Shown: one piece after another, positions 18,561 through 27,693 of the stretch
How the letters are laid out: each line of letters opens with the position of its first letter
Position numbering within the stretch: the first letter of the stretch is position 1
Program-made: the position numbers and the translations under genes
NCBI GenBank assembly: GCA_965284645.1
Contig: OZ260106.1
Location: 682,001-746,000, forward strand
DNA: 64,000 nucleotides
Reading direction: 5' to 3'
Source of the DNA: JAIBAJ01 sp965284645
Lineage (GTDB): Bacteria; Bacteroidota; Bacteroidia; JAIBAJ01
Notes under the pieces: generated by a model
Database searches by the model: none
Seen by the model: the letters and a program-made list of their open reading frames with translations, nothing else
What the model was told of the DNA's origin: nothing

Positions 18561-18858
18561 GGCGGGTCCCTTTTCGGCCATAACCATGCTACCTTGGATT
18601 AACCATTTGTGCGGGCCGAAAAGGTCGCGCTTTCGCTAGTTTACCAATTTTAATTGGTAAATGCCGATATAAAAGCTGTTTAGGCAAAATATGGCGAAGC
18701 ATAATTAGCCTATTACAGATTTATAATCGGTATACTCCTCGGTCTGCTCCGTGCCTCCGCAGCCCTGTGGGGTACCACGCTCTATCGCTACCCGGGGTTC
18801 TTCGTGCCCGGGTGTGGGTGAGGTACGGGGGAGTGGTTTTTCATGTCAGGGTTTTATG
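18561..18858 (+). repeat. Family A structured repeat, copy A3, split by a family B element
   Basis: Starts GGCGGGTCCC, 14 bp after the stop of the ketosynthase-like gene. Stem 1 is an 11-bp perfect inverted repeat CCTTTTCGGCC/GGCCGAAAAGG (18569-18579, 18614-18624). The conserved block after CGCTAG is broken at 18640 by family B copy B1 and resumes as TACTCCTCGG at 18731. The 3' inverted repeat ACCCGGG/CCCGGGT is intact. Confidence 0.85.
18642..18732 (-). mobile_element. Family B miniature element B1
   Basis: A 91-bp segment with inverted ends TACCAATTTTAAT and ATTTATAATCGGTA, inserted in copy A3. The uninterrupted A sequence reads CTAGTACTCC at this place, which defines the insertion. Compared with B2 it lacks about 35 internal bases next to one end. 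Confidence 0.75.
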
Positions 18859-18904
18859 CATTTTCGCTTCTATTTTCTCTCTTTTTAATTTCTAATTTCT
18901 AAAG

Positions 18905-19136
18905 CGGGCGGTTGAGAAAGGTACTTTTTTACGCCAACTATCCTTATAAACAAATCATTTAAAAAAGAATCTTGCTATATTTGATAAAATTTTATAGCCT
19001 TTTATTAAAGGTTTTAAGCAGCTCAAAAGACTATACTGATGAACTTGGTTTATTTAAAATAACTAAAATTGAACAATGAACTCCTTAATGACTTTTTCGG
19101 TCAAAGACCAATTTCTCAATCGCCCTCGTTGCAAAC
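18905..19136 (+). mobile_element. Family D miniature element D1
   Basis: About 230 bp, similar throughout to D2 and D3. The left end is shortened (GGGCGGTTGAGAAAG); the right end TTTCTCAATCGCCC...TTGCAAAC is its inverted match. A 23-bp palindrome spans 19121-19143. A lipoprotein gene starts 20 bp beyond it. Confidence 0.7.
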
Positions 19137-19162
19137 GAGGGCGAGCGGGGGGAGGTTTTTAA

Positions 19163-19690
19163 ATGTTTAAATGTATAAGACCTATATTCTTTCTATTCTT
19201 AATTGGGAGCTGTTCAAAAGATAGAAATGTTGCAGATGAATACTTTTCTGAAAAATATAACTTTGAGAATAAATATGTTGCTAGGGCTTATGGTTTTCAT
19301 GTGATGTATGCGGATTTATTTAAATCTAAATTATCAGACACTAGGGTTTTTCTAGCAAAAGGCGAGACTTTGGAAGAATTTAAGATATTTACAATGTTAC
19401 TCTATAATGATTCAGTAAAAGCTGCTTGCAATAAACGCAAGGATATCGCTATTCAAATAAAGAGAGTTAAGTCCAAAGATTTCATTTCAGAGCATTTTGA
19501 TCTGTTGGCGGTTACCGAAAATAAACAAGATTCTGTATTTTGGCTAAGGCATAAAAAATCGAAAACTACCTATTTTGCCCGTTATCCTAAATACATTTAC
19601 CCAACTCAAACGAGTTCTTTTGCAAACATTTTATTTAGTACTTTTTATGGTTGTGAGTGTGAATGTATAATACCTAATCAGGAGCTTTGA
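19163..19690 (+). CDS. Putative lipoprotein of unknown function
   Basis: 175 residues with a lipoprotein signal: a hydrophobic stretch followed by GSCSK, lipidation expected at Cys18. The rest is a mixed, charged soluble domain with no family I recognise and a CECEC cluster near the end. It is visibly more AT-rich than pgk and its neighbours. It lies between the right end of D1 and another palindrome of the same design (19706-19741), which suggests that it is a passenger gene acquired with these repeats. Confidence 0.6.
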   Translation: MFKCIRPIFFLFLIGSCSKDRNVADEYFSEKYNFENKYVARAYGFHVMYADLFKSKLSDTRVFLAKGETLEEFKIFTMLLYNDSVKAACNKRKDIAIQIKRVKSKDFISEHFDLLAVTENKQDSVFWLRHKKSKTTYFARYPKYIYPTQTSSFANILFSTFYGCECECIIPNQEL

Positions 19691-19705
19691 ACTTTAATTC
19701 CAAAC

Positions 19706-19741
19706 CCAGTTCGCCCTCTTTTGCAAACTAGGGCGAACTGG
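19706..19741. repeat. 12-bp perfect inverted repeat resembling the end of family D
   Basis: CCAGTTCGCCCT at 19706-19717 and AGGGCGAACTGG at 19730-19741, loop CTTTTGCAAACT. The core resembles the palindrome at D1's right end. It may act as a terminator for the lipoprotein gene, although no T-run follows. Confidence 0.7.
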
Positions 19742-19890
19742 AAATTGGTGCAAAACGAAAGGCATTGGTGCAAGGCGAAAAGGTCACGCTATCGCCGCTA
19801 GTCCTCAGGCTGCTCCGTGCCTCCGCATCCTTCCGGGCTGGCTGGCTCTATCGTTGCCCGGACTGGCGCTCCGAGTTTGGTGGGTAAAAT
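19742..19890 (+). repeat. Family A structured repeat, copy A4 (degenerate)
   Basis: The 5' end is lost; recognisable from AAGGTCACGCTATCGC through GCTGCTCCGTGCCTCCGCATCC to TATCGTTGCCCGG. The following 19905-19939 stretch is a word repeat (CGCAGATTTCGCAGATTTT). Confidence 0.65.
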
Positions 19891-19939
19891 AAATAGGCAA
19901 TTAGAACGCAGATTTCGCAGATTTTTTTGATTTTCGCAG

Positions 19940-20164
19940 ATGAAAACTGTTCCTATATTTATGAAGATAAAAAAAGAGGGCTATAGTTCAATTATCGCGG
20001 GTTATAATCGAATGGTTGAGCAATATGAAGAAAAAGCATTTGGCAATTCTACGAGCAGTGTGCAAATTAAAGGCAACAACCCTGGTGTAAATAAACAAAT
20101 TGCCAAAAATGAGATGATGAAGCATGCCATAAGCATCATCAGTGGGCGTATTTTTATCGGTTAG
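19940..20164 (+). CDS. Small hypothetical ORF, doubtful
   Basis: 74 codons starting inside the CGCAGATTT word repeat. The product (MKTVPIFMKIKKEGYSSIIAGYNRMVEQYEEK...) is plausible as a soluble helical peptide but matches nothing I recognise, and its start is repeat-derived. It may be a fragment of a lost gene. Confidence 0.3.
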   Translation: MKTVPIFMKIKKEGYSSIIAGYNRMVEQYEEKAFGNSTSSVQIKGNNPGVNKQIAKNEMMKHAISIISGRIFIG

Positions 20165-20222
20165 AAACTGATTTCTTGGGGTAACTCCGTTACAATGGCA
20201 TTAAAGAGCGGTGGTGAAGTAA

Positions 20223-21104
20223 TTAAGTGGTTTTATTCCCGTCTTTTTCCTTTTTATTACCTAGGGCTGGAAGGCTATTTATAAAGGAATTGAAGCGAGA
20301 GGGGTCGTAGCCGCAAATGAAGGCCAGCAAGGACACGATTACGGCAAACTTAAAATAGGAGGCCGAGGATATACCTGGTATATCTACTGCCGGCGGCACT
20401 TTTATTGTATTTCGGATGCTTAGCATCTTTTCCTTCCATTTTTGTTTGCGTTGGTCAAACGTTTCGTTGGGGTTTAGGATTGGGATGATGTTGTTTTGGA
20501 GGCTATCGTTGTAGAGCCTTACTTCATTAATTTGGGCATCGTTATTAAGCATCAATTGTTTTTGCTCCGCTATTGCCCATTCCTTCTTAATAATATTTAG
20601 GGAATTGGTATCTTTTACTTGTTCAAGCAAGGAGCGATACACTTGTGTGTCCCATAGTTCGGTTGCTTTTGTTTCGGACTTTGTTTCGGCAAGACTGCCA
20701 AGTTCGGTAAAGGAGCTAAGGTATTGAATGGAGAGTATGCCCATAAACATAAATACGCCCCTAAACCCCGAGAGGAAAGGGTTTTCGTAGAGAATATAGT
20801 TTACATTCTCTGCTTTGAGTTGCTCAGGGCTTAGGGTAAAACCTTTGGTGGAGATTATTTTGCTACAAATGCCCCCAAGCAGGCCCGACAAGAAGGCGAG
20901 GATGGCAACATTACTCACAAAAAAGGAGAACAGCGCGGCAACCCAATCAAACCAACCGGCAAAGTTGCAGGTGATGGCCACCCTGTAATAGCTTGAATCC
21001 ACAAACAAGCCTACGAGAAAGAGCATAAGCCAGCTAGCCATGGTAAGAATACCAAAGGCGATGTAAGTGATTTCGTTGTTGAAGATGTTTTTGAAGGGTT
21101 TCAT
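20223..21104 (-). CDS. Membrane protein of unknown function
   Basis: 293 residues from the ATG at 21104; an upstream TTG at 21119 would add five residues (TPPS) but is less likely. Four hydrophobic segments are visible: about 12-37, 50-80, 112-130 and 250-268. Between the third and fourth lies a ~100-residue polar, helical, probably coiled segment (SLLEQVKDTNSLNIIKKEWAIAEQ). No family recognised. It forms a minus-strand group with the three following accessory genes, though gaps of about 200 bp argue against one tight operon. Confidence 0.65.
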   Translation of the reverse strand: MKPFKNIFNNEITYIAFGILTMASWLMLFLVGLFVDSSYYRVAITCNFAGWFDWVAALFSFFVSNVAILAFLSGLLGGICSKIISTKGFTLSPEQLKAENVNYILYENPFLSGFRGVFMFMGILSIQYLSSFTELGSLAETKSETKATELWDTQVYRSLLEQVKDTNSLNIIKKEWAIAEQKQLMLNNDAQINEVRLYNDSLQNNIIPILNPNETFDQRKQKWKEKMLSIRNTIKVPPAVDIPGISSASYFKFAVIVSLLAFICGYDPSRFNSFINSLPALGNKKEKDGNKTT

Positions 21105-21314
21105 TGAGGGGGGGGTCAAGATAATTTCTTGAGGAAATTCACTATAAAGGAGTTCGAGTGGTATTGTCTACACTCATTGGCGAGATAAAGTGTTTCTTGA
21201 ATTATTTGTAAAACTACAAATAAAAGTATTGTGCACTAGAACGTAAACTTGGATAAAAGAATGAAGGAAAGGGAGTGATGGAAATGGAGGAATTAATTTT
21301 ACCACCCATCCTAA

Positions 21315-21968
21315 CTAGCTTGCCGAATTTTCGTATCCAAAAATGGAATAATCTATAAACATATTACCTGATAAATCTGGAACGTCTTGCTTGTCTCTTA
21401 ATCCATAAAGATAATGTTCGCGGCGATTTAATGAAGTAATGAACAAACCTACCTGATCATCACGGTCGTGCTTTAGAACTTCAGGCAAGGTTTCAGCAAC
21501 AACATTAACAATAACCTTTACCGCCGCCGTTACAGGATTTGAAAAGGAGGCGACTGTAAGTAAAGCATCAATGGTTTTGGAAAGATTGTCATTCTTGGCT
21601 AAAAGTTCTTCGGCTAATTCTGCATTTTCACGCGTTCTTCCATCTAATTCCACTGCCATCAATTGCCAATTCAAATCATCAGGAATACTATCTGATTTAT
21701 AAACCACATATCCAGCATCTCCAAAGAACAATTGATGGTTGTCTCTAATTTTATAAACTGGGGTAAGAATTCTCCAACTTAATACCGTTGCAACTGCTGA
21801 TTTTAAAATCACTTCTCTTTCAGCCCTATCTTCAGTTCCTAATAGAGACTCTAGCTGAGGCAATTCCTCATTGCCTGTTGTAATAAAGCTCATAATTTGA
21901 ACCTCCGCTTTACCTAAGAGTTCTCGATTATTTAAAATTTTAATTTTGTTAAGTTTTAGATAAAACAT
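21315..21968 (-). CDS. Hypothetical protein, possibly with an N-terminal C2-like domain
   Basis: 217 residues, no signal peptide. The start (FYLKLNKIKILNNRELLGKAEVQIMSFIT) has the beta-strand pattern of a small C2-like sandwich; this is a resemblance, not a firm match. A central hydrophobic helix (NPVTAAVKVIVNVVAETLPEVL, about 143-165) is followed by a mixed C-terminal domain ending FIDYSIFGYEN. Such a helix could insert into membranes, but I know no function. Neighbours are an M15 peptidase and a membrane protein. Confidence 0.6.
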   Translation of the reverse strand: MFYLKLNKIKILNNRELLGKAEVQIMSFITTGNEELPQLESLLGTEDRAEREVILKSAVATVLSWRILTPVYKIRDNHQLFFGDAGYVVYKSDSIPDDLNWQLMAVELDGRTRENAELAEELLAKNDNLSKTIDALLTVASFSNPVTAAVKVIVNVVAETLPEVLKHDRDDQVGLFITSLNRREHYLYGLRDKQDVPDLSGNMFIDYSIFGYENSAS

Positions 21969-22048
21969 CTTTAAGAATTTTGAATTCTCCGCCTACTCTC
22001 TTCCCTTTTCGGCATCCGGGTTGTTTTAAATTAATTTTAAATTTAGTC

Positions 22049-22600
22049 CTACTTAATTACAGGATACGTACTTCCAGCCACTACCACTTTCCCTGCTTTC
22101 ACCTTGGCATTAAGTTCAACTACCGAATGGCCAAATGTGCGTTGAAAGTGGGGCTTGTCGGTAAATTTCCAGTCGCCACCCCATTCCCAGCCATGTTGCT
22201 TGGCAATGGTTACAATCTCTTTCCAATCGGCTTGCCCGTCTCCATCAAAGTCGATATTGGTTTCCCAACTCGCCGTTTCAAAGCTTCCATTGCCATCGGT
22301 GTCCTTTAACAATACAATATCGAAGGCCAAGCCAAAATTGTGGTACGAACTGCCTCCTTTGGCATTGGTAACTACATTGCCAAAGGGTTTGGCTGGCGTT
22401 TTGCCATTTGGGTTAGCCACCGTTCGGCCCAAGGCATATAAAGCATCTTGCTCGGCGTAGGTGCGCAAGGTATAGGCAAATCTACACATGGCTCGTCCGG
22501 TAAGTGCCGTACAAATAGCATCATAAATAGCGGCTACCTCGGCTCGTAAGTCGGGATGCATCAGTTGGATGCGTTCAAGGGTTTTTGAATCTTTAGGCAT
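22049..22600 (-). CDS. M15-family peptidase (phage endolysin-like)
   Basis: 183 residues without a signal peptide. It has the zinc motifs of M15 D,D/L,D-peptidases: SSYHNFGLAFDIV (SxHxxGxAxD) and the C-terminal DKPHFQ. The RTYAEQDALYALGRT segment is typical of phage T5-type L-alanyl-D-glutamate endopeptidases, which cut the peptidoglycan stem peptide. Without an export signal it would need lysis or a secretion device to reach the wall, as for a phage endolysin; no other phage gene is evident. Calcium-loop-like KDTDGNGSFE and DFDGDGQADWKE segments interrupt the domain. Confidence 0.85.
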   Translation of the reverse strand: MPKDSKTLERIQLMHPDLRAEVAAIYDAICTALTGRAMCRFAYTLRTYAEQDALYALGRTVANPNGKTPAKPFGNVVTNAKGGSSYHNFGLAFDIVLLKDTDGNGSFETASWETNIDFDGDGQADWKEIVTIAKQHGWEWGGDWKFTDKPHFQRTFGHSVVELNAKVKAGKVVVAGSTYPVIK

Positions 22601-22795
22601 GGGTTTCTTTACTTTAATTTATTGATAATTGGAAAGGGCTTTAAGATAAAACTTTAAATCATTGAGTTGATCAAAAAAACCTCACCTCACCCCCGCCCTT
22701 CCCCTCCTAGGCTTGGGCGGTATGGCAGGGTAACCTTGACTTAATTTTAATTGTTTCATGACGCTTGGTTTTGATTGGTTAATGGCATGGAAGGA

Positions 22796-23230
22796 TTAGG
22801 CTCTGGTTTCACTAAAACAATTACCGCAACCAGATTGGCCCGGACAAACAGGAGAACGTAAATAAATATACCCACCCGTTTTCCAAATTTCTACTAAGCA
22901 AAGGTTGAGCTTGTATTGAAAGGTGACGGTATCGGTTCCGTCGTTGGTAGTGCCAATAAAACAATAGTCGGCCCCCACCTTGGTGACATCCATGGTGTGT
23001 GGGTTGGCTCCAATATTGATCTTTCGCTCGAAAATGGGATCCTGGGTGTTGAAAATACCTATTTCGTAATTGGAATTTACCACCCGCAAGGCCGGCTTAC
23101 CTGAAAGGGCAGTTTGGTAAACGATTACACCATCGGATAAGCGCTTTACCTTTAGGTGGATAAAGTTATTGAGTAGAATTTCGTGGGTATTTACACTGTA
23201 GCTCTGAAGAACGGTAAAGGTGTAGGCCAT
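22796..23230 (-). CDS. Hypothetical protein with C-terminal Cys cluster
   Basis: 144 residues, no signal peptide, predominantly beta pattern (TFTVLQSYSVNTHEILLNNFIHLKVKRL...). The C-terminus carries CPGQSGCGNC, a possible metal or disulfide site. No family recognised. It lies in the same minus-strand accessory group as the M15 peptidase (about 195 bp apart). Confidence 0.6.
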   Translation of the reverse strand: MAYTFTVLQSYSVNTHEILLNNFIHLKVKRLSDGVIVYQTALSGKPALRVVNSNYEIGIFNTQDPIFERKINIGANPHTMDVTKVGADYCFIGTTNDGTDTVTFQYKLNLCLVEIWKTGGYIYLRSPVCPGQSGCGNCFSETRA

Positions 23231-23424
23231 TGTTTTGGGGTATTAATATTTTCGGTAAACGTGAAAAAAAATACCTAAACCTGTTTTGGCAAAATTTTGA
23301 ATTTTACCCAGTGTTTTCTTAGTGTAAAATATATATTATCCTTGATTCTATTGGGATAGAGGGGCCAAAAAATCCGATAAATTATTTTTAAAAAACTCTA
23401 CTTTTACCCCAAACTCCTCGCTCC

Positions 23425-24870
23425 ATGTCAGACATCAAAGAATTAAGGCAATTGGTTTTGGCATTAACTCCACGAGAAAAGGCGGAATATTTGCAAACCT
23501 TTGGAGGAAAAGGAACGGTTCAAAAACGGATAAAAGAAATACTCAACCATTTTGCCACCTCTACCGAACCTTTTCCAACGGGTATGGCCAAAAAAGAATT
23601 CCAACGGCATAAGTCTTTGTTGAAGAAAAGTCTGTTGGATTTTTTGTTGCAGGAACATGAAGCCTCCTTAGGATTTGAAGCTGAATTGCACCAACAGATT
23701 CGACTTGCGAAATACCTCATCACCCGGGAGCAGTTTGATTTGGCCTCGAAAATCATTTCCGAAACCAAGCAAAAGGCCAATGAATTCGATTTCCATTTTC
23801 TGGTATTGGAATGTTTGAGATTAGAAAGGTTAATCGCTAGTCATTTCCTGCATACATCCGAAACCAAAAGATTCGAATCAAAAATTAAGGAACAAAGCCA
23901 ACAATTGCGACGGATTGAAATAGAAATTGACCTAATTAATTTTCAGGATAGATTAGCCATTCAACTTCAAAAAGGTCCGGCTCTTTCAAAACCGGCCTTT
24001 GATTTTCCGGAAGAACTGCTATCACCAACCGCCAGAAGGTTTTTATTATCCATAAAGGCGATGGTAGCTAAAAAAGAAAACAATATAGCCGACTGGAAGA
24101 AGTATCGAAAAGAAATTATGGAGATTTCGGAAGAAAAGCCTGACTGGAAATACATTTTCCCTACCACCTATTTGACCATTCTGTCGAACTATGGCTCAAC
24201 CCTTAACCCAAAGCAAGAAGGGGAAGAAATACAGGTTGTAATAGAAAAAATTAAGCGCTTTAAACCCACCAATGAAATTGAAAAAGCCTCCTCTTTTCAA
24301 TTAATTCGCTACTTGGAACTCCTCATCTGTTTAGGTAAAAGCGAATTTAGAAAAGCTGCAGCCCTGGAGTTTGAAACGGAGAAAAAACTAGGTCAGTACT
24401 CCGGAAAATTAAACAAAACATTCGAACTTACTATTTGCATCAACCTGGCTGTGTCGTTGTGGTTGAATTTGGAGTTTGATAAAAGCTTGAAATGGACAAA
24501 GAAAATACTGAAATTCAAAAATTGTGAGGCCCGCCTCGATATACAACGTTTTGCCTATTTATTTGGCACGATGGTGGCCTTTGACCTACAAAACAGTAAA
24601 GAACTGGAACGGTTTACCCAATATGGCCTCAAGCCTAACCGAGCCAGTGTGGATTTGCCTACTCCGTATTGTAAAATAATGAAGCTTATTGCCAAGCTCG
24701 AATCGACCCCGAAAACGCCTTTTCCTTCAGCGATTTTTGATGGGATAAAAGCCGAAATGCTCCGCCCCGATTTCCCCAAACAACTAGGAAAGGATGAATT
24801 GACGATTTGGCTGGAACACCACATCAGCAAAAAACCGTTGGTGGAGATTGCAAAAGGGCTGGATACCTGA
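23425..24870 (+). CDS. Helical-repeat hypothetical protein
   Basis: 481 residues, soluble, almost entirely alpha-helical, with TPR-like helical pairs (for example QLIRYLELLICLGKSEFRKAAALEFETEKKLGQY and LWLNLEFDKSLKWTKKILKFKN). It starts MSDIKELRQLVLALTPREKAEYLQTFGG, a start that recurs in Bacteroidota hypothetical proteins. A role in protein interaction is plausible; nothing more specific. Its 3' end is followed by family A copy A5, separating it from the convergent murF-alr gene. Confidence 0.7.
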   Translation: MSDIKELRQLVLALTPREKAEYLQTFGGKGTVQKRIKEILNHFATSTEPFPTGMAKKEFQRHKSLLKKSLLDFLLQEHEASLGFEAELHQQIRLAKYLITREQFDLASKIISETKQKANEFDFHFLVLECLRLERLIASHFLHTSETKRFESKIKEQSQQLRRIEIEIDLINFQDRLAIQLQKGPALSKPAFDFPEELLSPTARRFLLSIKAMVAKKENNIADWKKYRKEIMEISEEKPDWKYIFPTTYLTILSNYGSTLNPKQEGEEIQVVIEKIKRFKPTNEIEKASSFQLIRYLELLICLGKSEFRKAAALEFETEKKLGQYSGKLNKTFELTICINLAVSLWLNLEFDKSLKWTKKILKFKNCEARLDIQRFAYLFGTMVAFDLQNSKELERFTQYGLKPNRASVDLPTPYCKIMKLIAKLESTPKTPFPSAIFDGIKAEMLRPDFPKQLGKDELTIWLEHHISKKPLVEIAKGLDT

Positions 24871-24879
24871 GGTAAGAAA

Positions 24880-25071
24880 ATCAGGCGAAGACGGTCGCTC
24901 AGGCTGCTACCCAAACCCAGGCAACGACCATCGGGCAGGGATAGCAGCGGAAAACCCACAGGGATGCGGAGGCACGGAGCAGACCGAGGATTTGCAGCGA
25001 ATAGCCCGACCCGAACGCCCCGAGATACAGCCTAAAAAACGGAAAATGATGGTGGGCGAAGGGGGCACGCC
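24880..25071 (-). repeat. Family A structured repeat, copy A5
   Basis: Between two convergent genes. It keeps the CTCGGTCTGCTCCGTGCC and CATCCCTGTGGG blocks. Stem 1 (CCCCCTTCGCCC / GGGGCGTTCGGG) pairs only partly. At the 3' end, GGTCG/CGACC arms replace the usual CCCGGG pair. Confidence 0.75.
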
Positions 25072-25120
25072 AAACCTTGAATTTTGAAACACTACCCCAA
25101 AACGGATTCAGGCGCTCGGT

Positions 25121-27607
25121 TTATTCTCTAAAATACACTCTTTTGACGCGGCGTGACACACCCGTGAGGATTTCGTAAGGAATGGTGCCTTGCAGCGCGG
25201 CCAGGTCGGAAATGCTAAACCCTTCGCCAAAAACCGTTACCGATTCGCCCTCTTTGCAAGCGATTCCGGTGATGTCGAGCATACACATATCCATGCAAAC
25301 ACTGCCAACAATGGGGGCTAATTTGCCATTGACCAGCATTTTTCCTTTGCGGTTGCCCAAACTTCGGCTGAGTCCGTCGGCATAGCCAATGGGCACGGTG
25401 GCAATTGTTTCGGGACTTGTTACCAGCTCGCGACGGCCATAGCCAACACTGTCGCCCGGCTTTACCTGCTTTATTTGGGAAATGATGGTTTTGAGGGAAC
25501 TGACATTGCGGAGGTGGACTTGCTCGTTGGGCGTGGAAGAAACCCCGTACAAACCTATTCCCAACCTTACCATATCGAATTGGGCATCGGGAAAACGGGT
25601 TATGCCGCCCGAATTGAGGATGTGGCGCAGCACAGGATAGCCCAAATGATTGATGATTTCGTCGCTCATTTTCCGAAACAGGTTGATTTGTCCGTTGGTG
25701 AACTTGTCGAAATTTTTGTCTTCGCTGGCCGCCAGGTGACTAAAAATGGACGTTACCTTAACGCGTTTCAGGTTTTTGAGGCGGATAATCAGTTCGTTGG
25801 TATCTTCGGGTTCAAACCCAAGTCGGTGCATGCCGGTATCGAGTTTGATATGCACGGGAATGGGGTTTTGGATACGATCGGCATTGCGGAGGAGGGCGCG
25901 TTCGAAATGGCTGAGGATGCGGAAACTGTAAAGCTCGGGCTCCAAATTATACTTAATAATGGCATCGAAGCTTTGCTCTTCGGGGTTCATCACCATAATG
26001 GGCAAGGTGATTCCTGCTTTGCGTAGCTCGGTTCCTTCGTCGGCGTAGGCCACAGTGAGGTAATCAACCCGGTGAAACTGAAGCAATGAAGCAATTTCGT
26101 GGCCACCACTGCCATAGGAGAAAGCCTTAACCATGGCCATGAGTTTGGTGCCCGGACTCAACAAGGAACGGTAATAGTTGAGGTTGTGCACCATGGCATC
26201 GAGGTTGATTTCCATGACGGTTTCATGGGCCTTTTGCTGCAAAAACTTGGTTATTTCTTCGAAGCCAAAGGAGCGGGCACCCTTGAGCAGAATGGCTTCA
26301 TTTTGAAAGCTGTTGCTGCTTGATTTTTCCAAAAACGATTCTGTATCCGGGTAAAACTGTTTGTTGAGGTTGAACAGGTTTTGGTGTTTTGAAATTTCGG
26401 GGCCGATTCCAATAAGCTTATCAATGCCATAAGTTTGGATGAGGTCGGCGATTTCGTGGTAAAGCTGGTCGCCCCCCTTTCCGCTTTGGAGAATATCGGA
26501 GAGGATGAGGGTTTTGCAGGGATGCTGGTGCTGCTGGTTGAGGAAATCGAGGGCCACGGCCAAAGAGCCAAGGTCGGAATTATAGCTATCGTTGATAATG
26601 GAGCAGCTGTTTACGCCCTCTTTCAGTTCGAGGCGCATGGCCACAGGACTGAGGTAGGCCATGCGTTGGGCGATGGTTTCGTTGGGATAACCTTCGCTCA
26701 GCATATAGGCCCAGCAATGGATGGCATTTTCGATGGAGGCCTCGTCCGAAAAAGGAATGGTGATGTTGAGGAAACGGAAATCAAATATTCCTGAAATTTC
26801 GGTTTCGCCTCGGTTTTTATTCACCTTGGTAATGGCCAAATCGGCTTTGGTACGCCGGCTCCAGGTAAAGAGTTTACAAGCTTGGTCGAGGGATTCGCCC
26901 GGAACGGCCAGTTTTAGTAGGTCGTCATAGTCTTTGCAAAAAATCAACTTTTGGGCATGCTTAAAAAGCTTCAGTTTTTCCTGGGTTTTTTGCTCTTGGC
27001 TTTCGAAATTTTCGGCATGGGGTTGACCAATATTGGTAAAAATGCCGATGTTGGGTTGGATGATATCTTCCAGCTTTTCCATTTCGCCGGGCTGGGAGAT
27101 ACCCGCTTCGATAATGGCGAGGTTGTGTTGGTCTTCCATTTCCCACACGCTGAGCGGAACCCCAATTTGCGAGTTAAAACTTTTAGGGCTTCGAACAATG
27201 GAATGGTCTTGTTGGAGCAGGGAATACAGCCATTCTTTGACGATGGTTTTTCCATTGCTTCCGGTGATGCCGATAACGGGGTAGTTGAACAGTTTGCGGT
27301 GAAATTTGCTCAGACTTTGCAAGGCCTGCAGGGTGTCTTTGACCAGAAAAAAGGCAGCTCCAGGGAAATGTTCTGGTTTGAACGTGATTTCGGAAACGAG
27401 AAAGGCCCGGATACCTTTGCTATACAGTTCGGGAATATAAAGGTGGCCGTTGTGGCGTTGTCCTTTAATAGCCACAAAGAGAGCCCCTTCGATACTGGAA
27501 AGTTTTCGGCTATCCAGCAAAATTTCATGAATAAGTAAGCCTTTTTCGCCATAGAGTTGGGCGTCGAGCAATTGGGCGATTTCGGCACTGGGATATTGGC
27601 GATGCAT
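25121..27607 (-). CDS. murF-alr: Bifunctional UDP-MurNAc-tripeptide:D-Ala-D-Ala ligase / alanine racemase
   Basis: 828 residues, two enzymes in one chain. Residues 1 to about 455 are a MurF-type ligase (ATP loop GITGSNGKT at 113-121; DSYNSDLGSL; LILSDILQSG). From about 460 to the end is a PLP alanine racemase: INLDAMVHNLNYYRSLL, LMAMVKAFSYGSGGHE with the PLP lysine, and the C-terminal SVGYGRRELVTSPETIATVPIGYADGL. The fusion makes D-Ala and joins D-Ala-D-Ala to the peptidoglycan precursor, in the cytoplasm; it is typical of Bacteroidota. A TTCCTTTG promoter-like box at 27616-27623 lies 8 bp from the ATG. Confidence 0.96.
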   Translation of the reverse strand: MHRQYPSAEIAQLLDAQLYGEKGLLIHEILLDSRKLSSIEGALFVAIKGQRHNGHLYIPELYSKGIRAFLVSEITFKPEHFPGAAFFLVKDTLQALQSLSKFHRKLFNYPVIGITGSNGKTIVKEWLYSLLQQDHSIVRSPKSFNSQIGVPLSVWEMEDQHNLAIIEAGISQPGEMEKLEDIIQPNIGIFTNIGQPHAENFESQEQKTQEKLKLFKHAQKLIFCKDYDDLLKLAVPGESLDQACKLFTWSRRTKADLAITKVNKNRGETEISGIFDFRFLNITIPFSDEASIENAIHCWAYMLSEGYPNETIAQRMAYLSPVAMRLELKEGVNSCSIINDSYNSDLGSLAVALDFLNQQHQHPCKTLILSDILQSGKGGDQLYHEIADLIQTYGIDKLIGIGPEISKHQNLFNLNKQFYPDTESFLEKSSSNSFQNEAILLKGARSFGFEEITKFLQQKAHETVMEINLDAMVHNLNYYRSLLSPGTKLMAMVKAFSYGSGGHEIASLLQFHRVDYLTVAYADEGTELRKAGITLPIMVMNPEEQSFDAIIKYNLEPELYSFRILSHFERALLRNADRIQNPIPVHIKLDTGMHRLGFEPEDTNELIIRLKNLKRVKVTSIFSHLAASEDKNFDKFTNGQINLFRKMSDEIINHLGYPVLRHILNSGGITRFPDAQFDMVRLGIGLYGVSSTPNEQVHLRNVSSLKTIISQIKQVKPGDSVGYGRRELVTSPETIATVPIGYADGLSRSLGNRKGKMLVNGKLAPIVGSVCMDMCMLDITGIACKEGESVTVFGEGFSISDLAALQGTIPYEILTGVSRRVKRVYFRE

Positions 27608-27615
27608 GAGTGATA

Positions 27616-27623
27616 CAAAGGAA
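27616..27623 (-). promoter_or_regulatory. Candidate -7 box of murF-alr
   Basis: TTCCTTTG, one mismatch from the Bacteroidetes TAnnTTTG -7 consensus, with a TTG about 18 bp further upstream (in GGTTGAAAAATACTG). Its position implies a transcript starting at or very near the ATG. Confidence 0.5.
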
Positions 27624-27693
27624 AGCAGTATTTTTCAACCTTTTAGGCGTTAAGACCAAATATTCCTCAGAAAATTTTATTTTGCTGTAAAGT

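Noticed and set aside
25475..27538. Long plus-strand frames opposite murF-alr
   Set aside because: They are antisense shadows of a gene with complete MurF and alanine racemase motifs.
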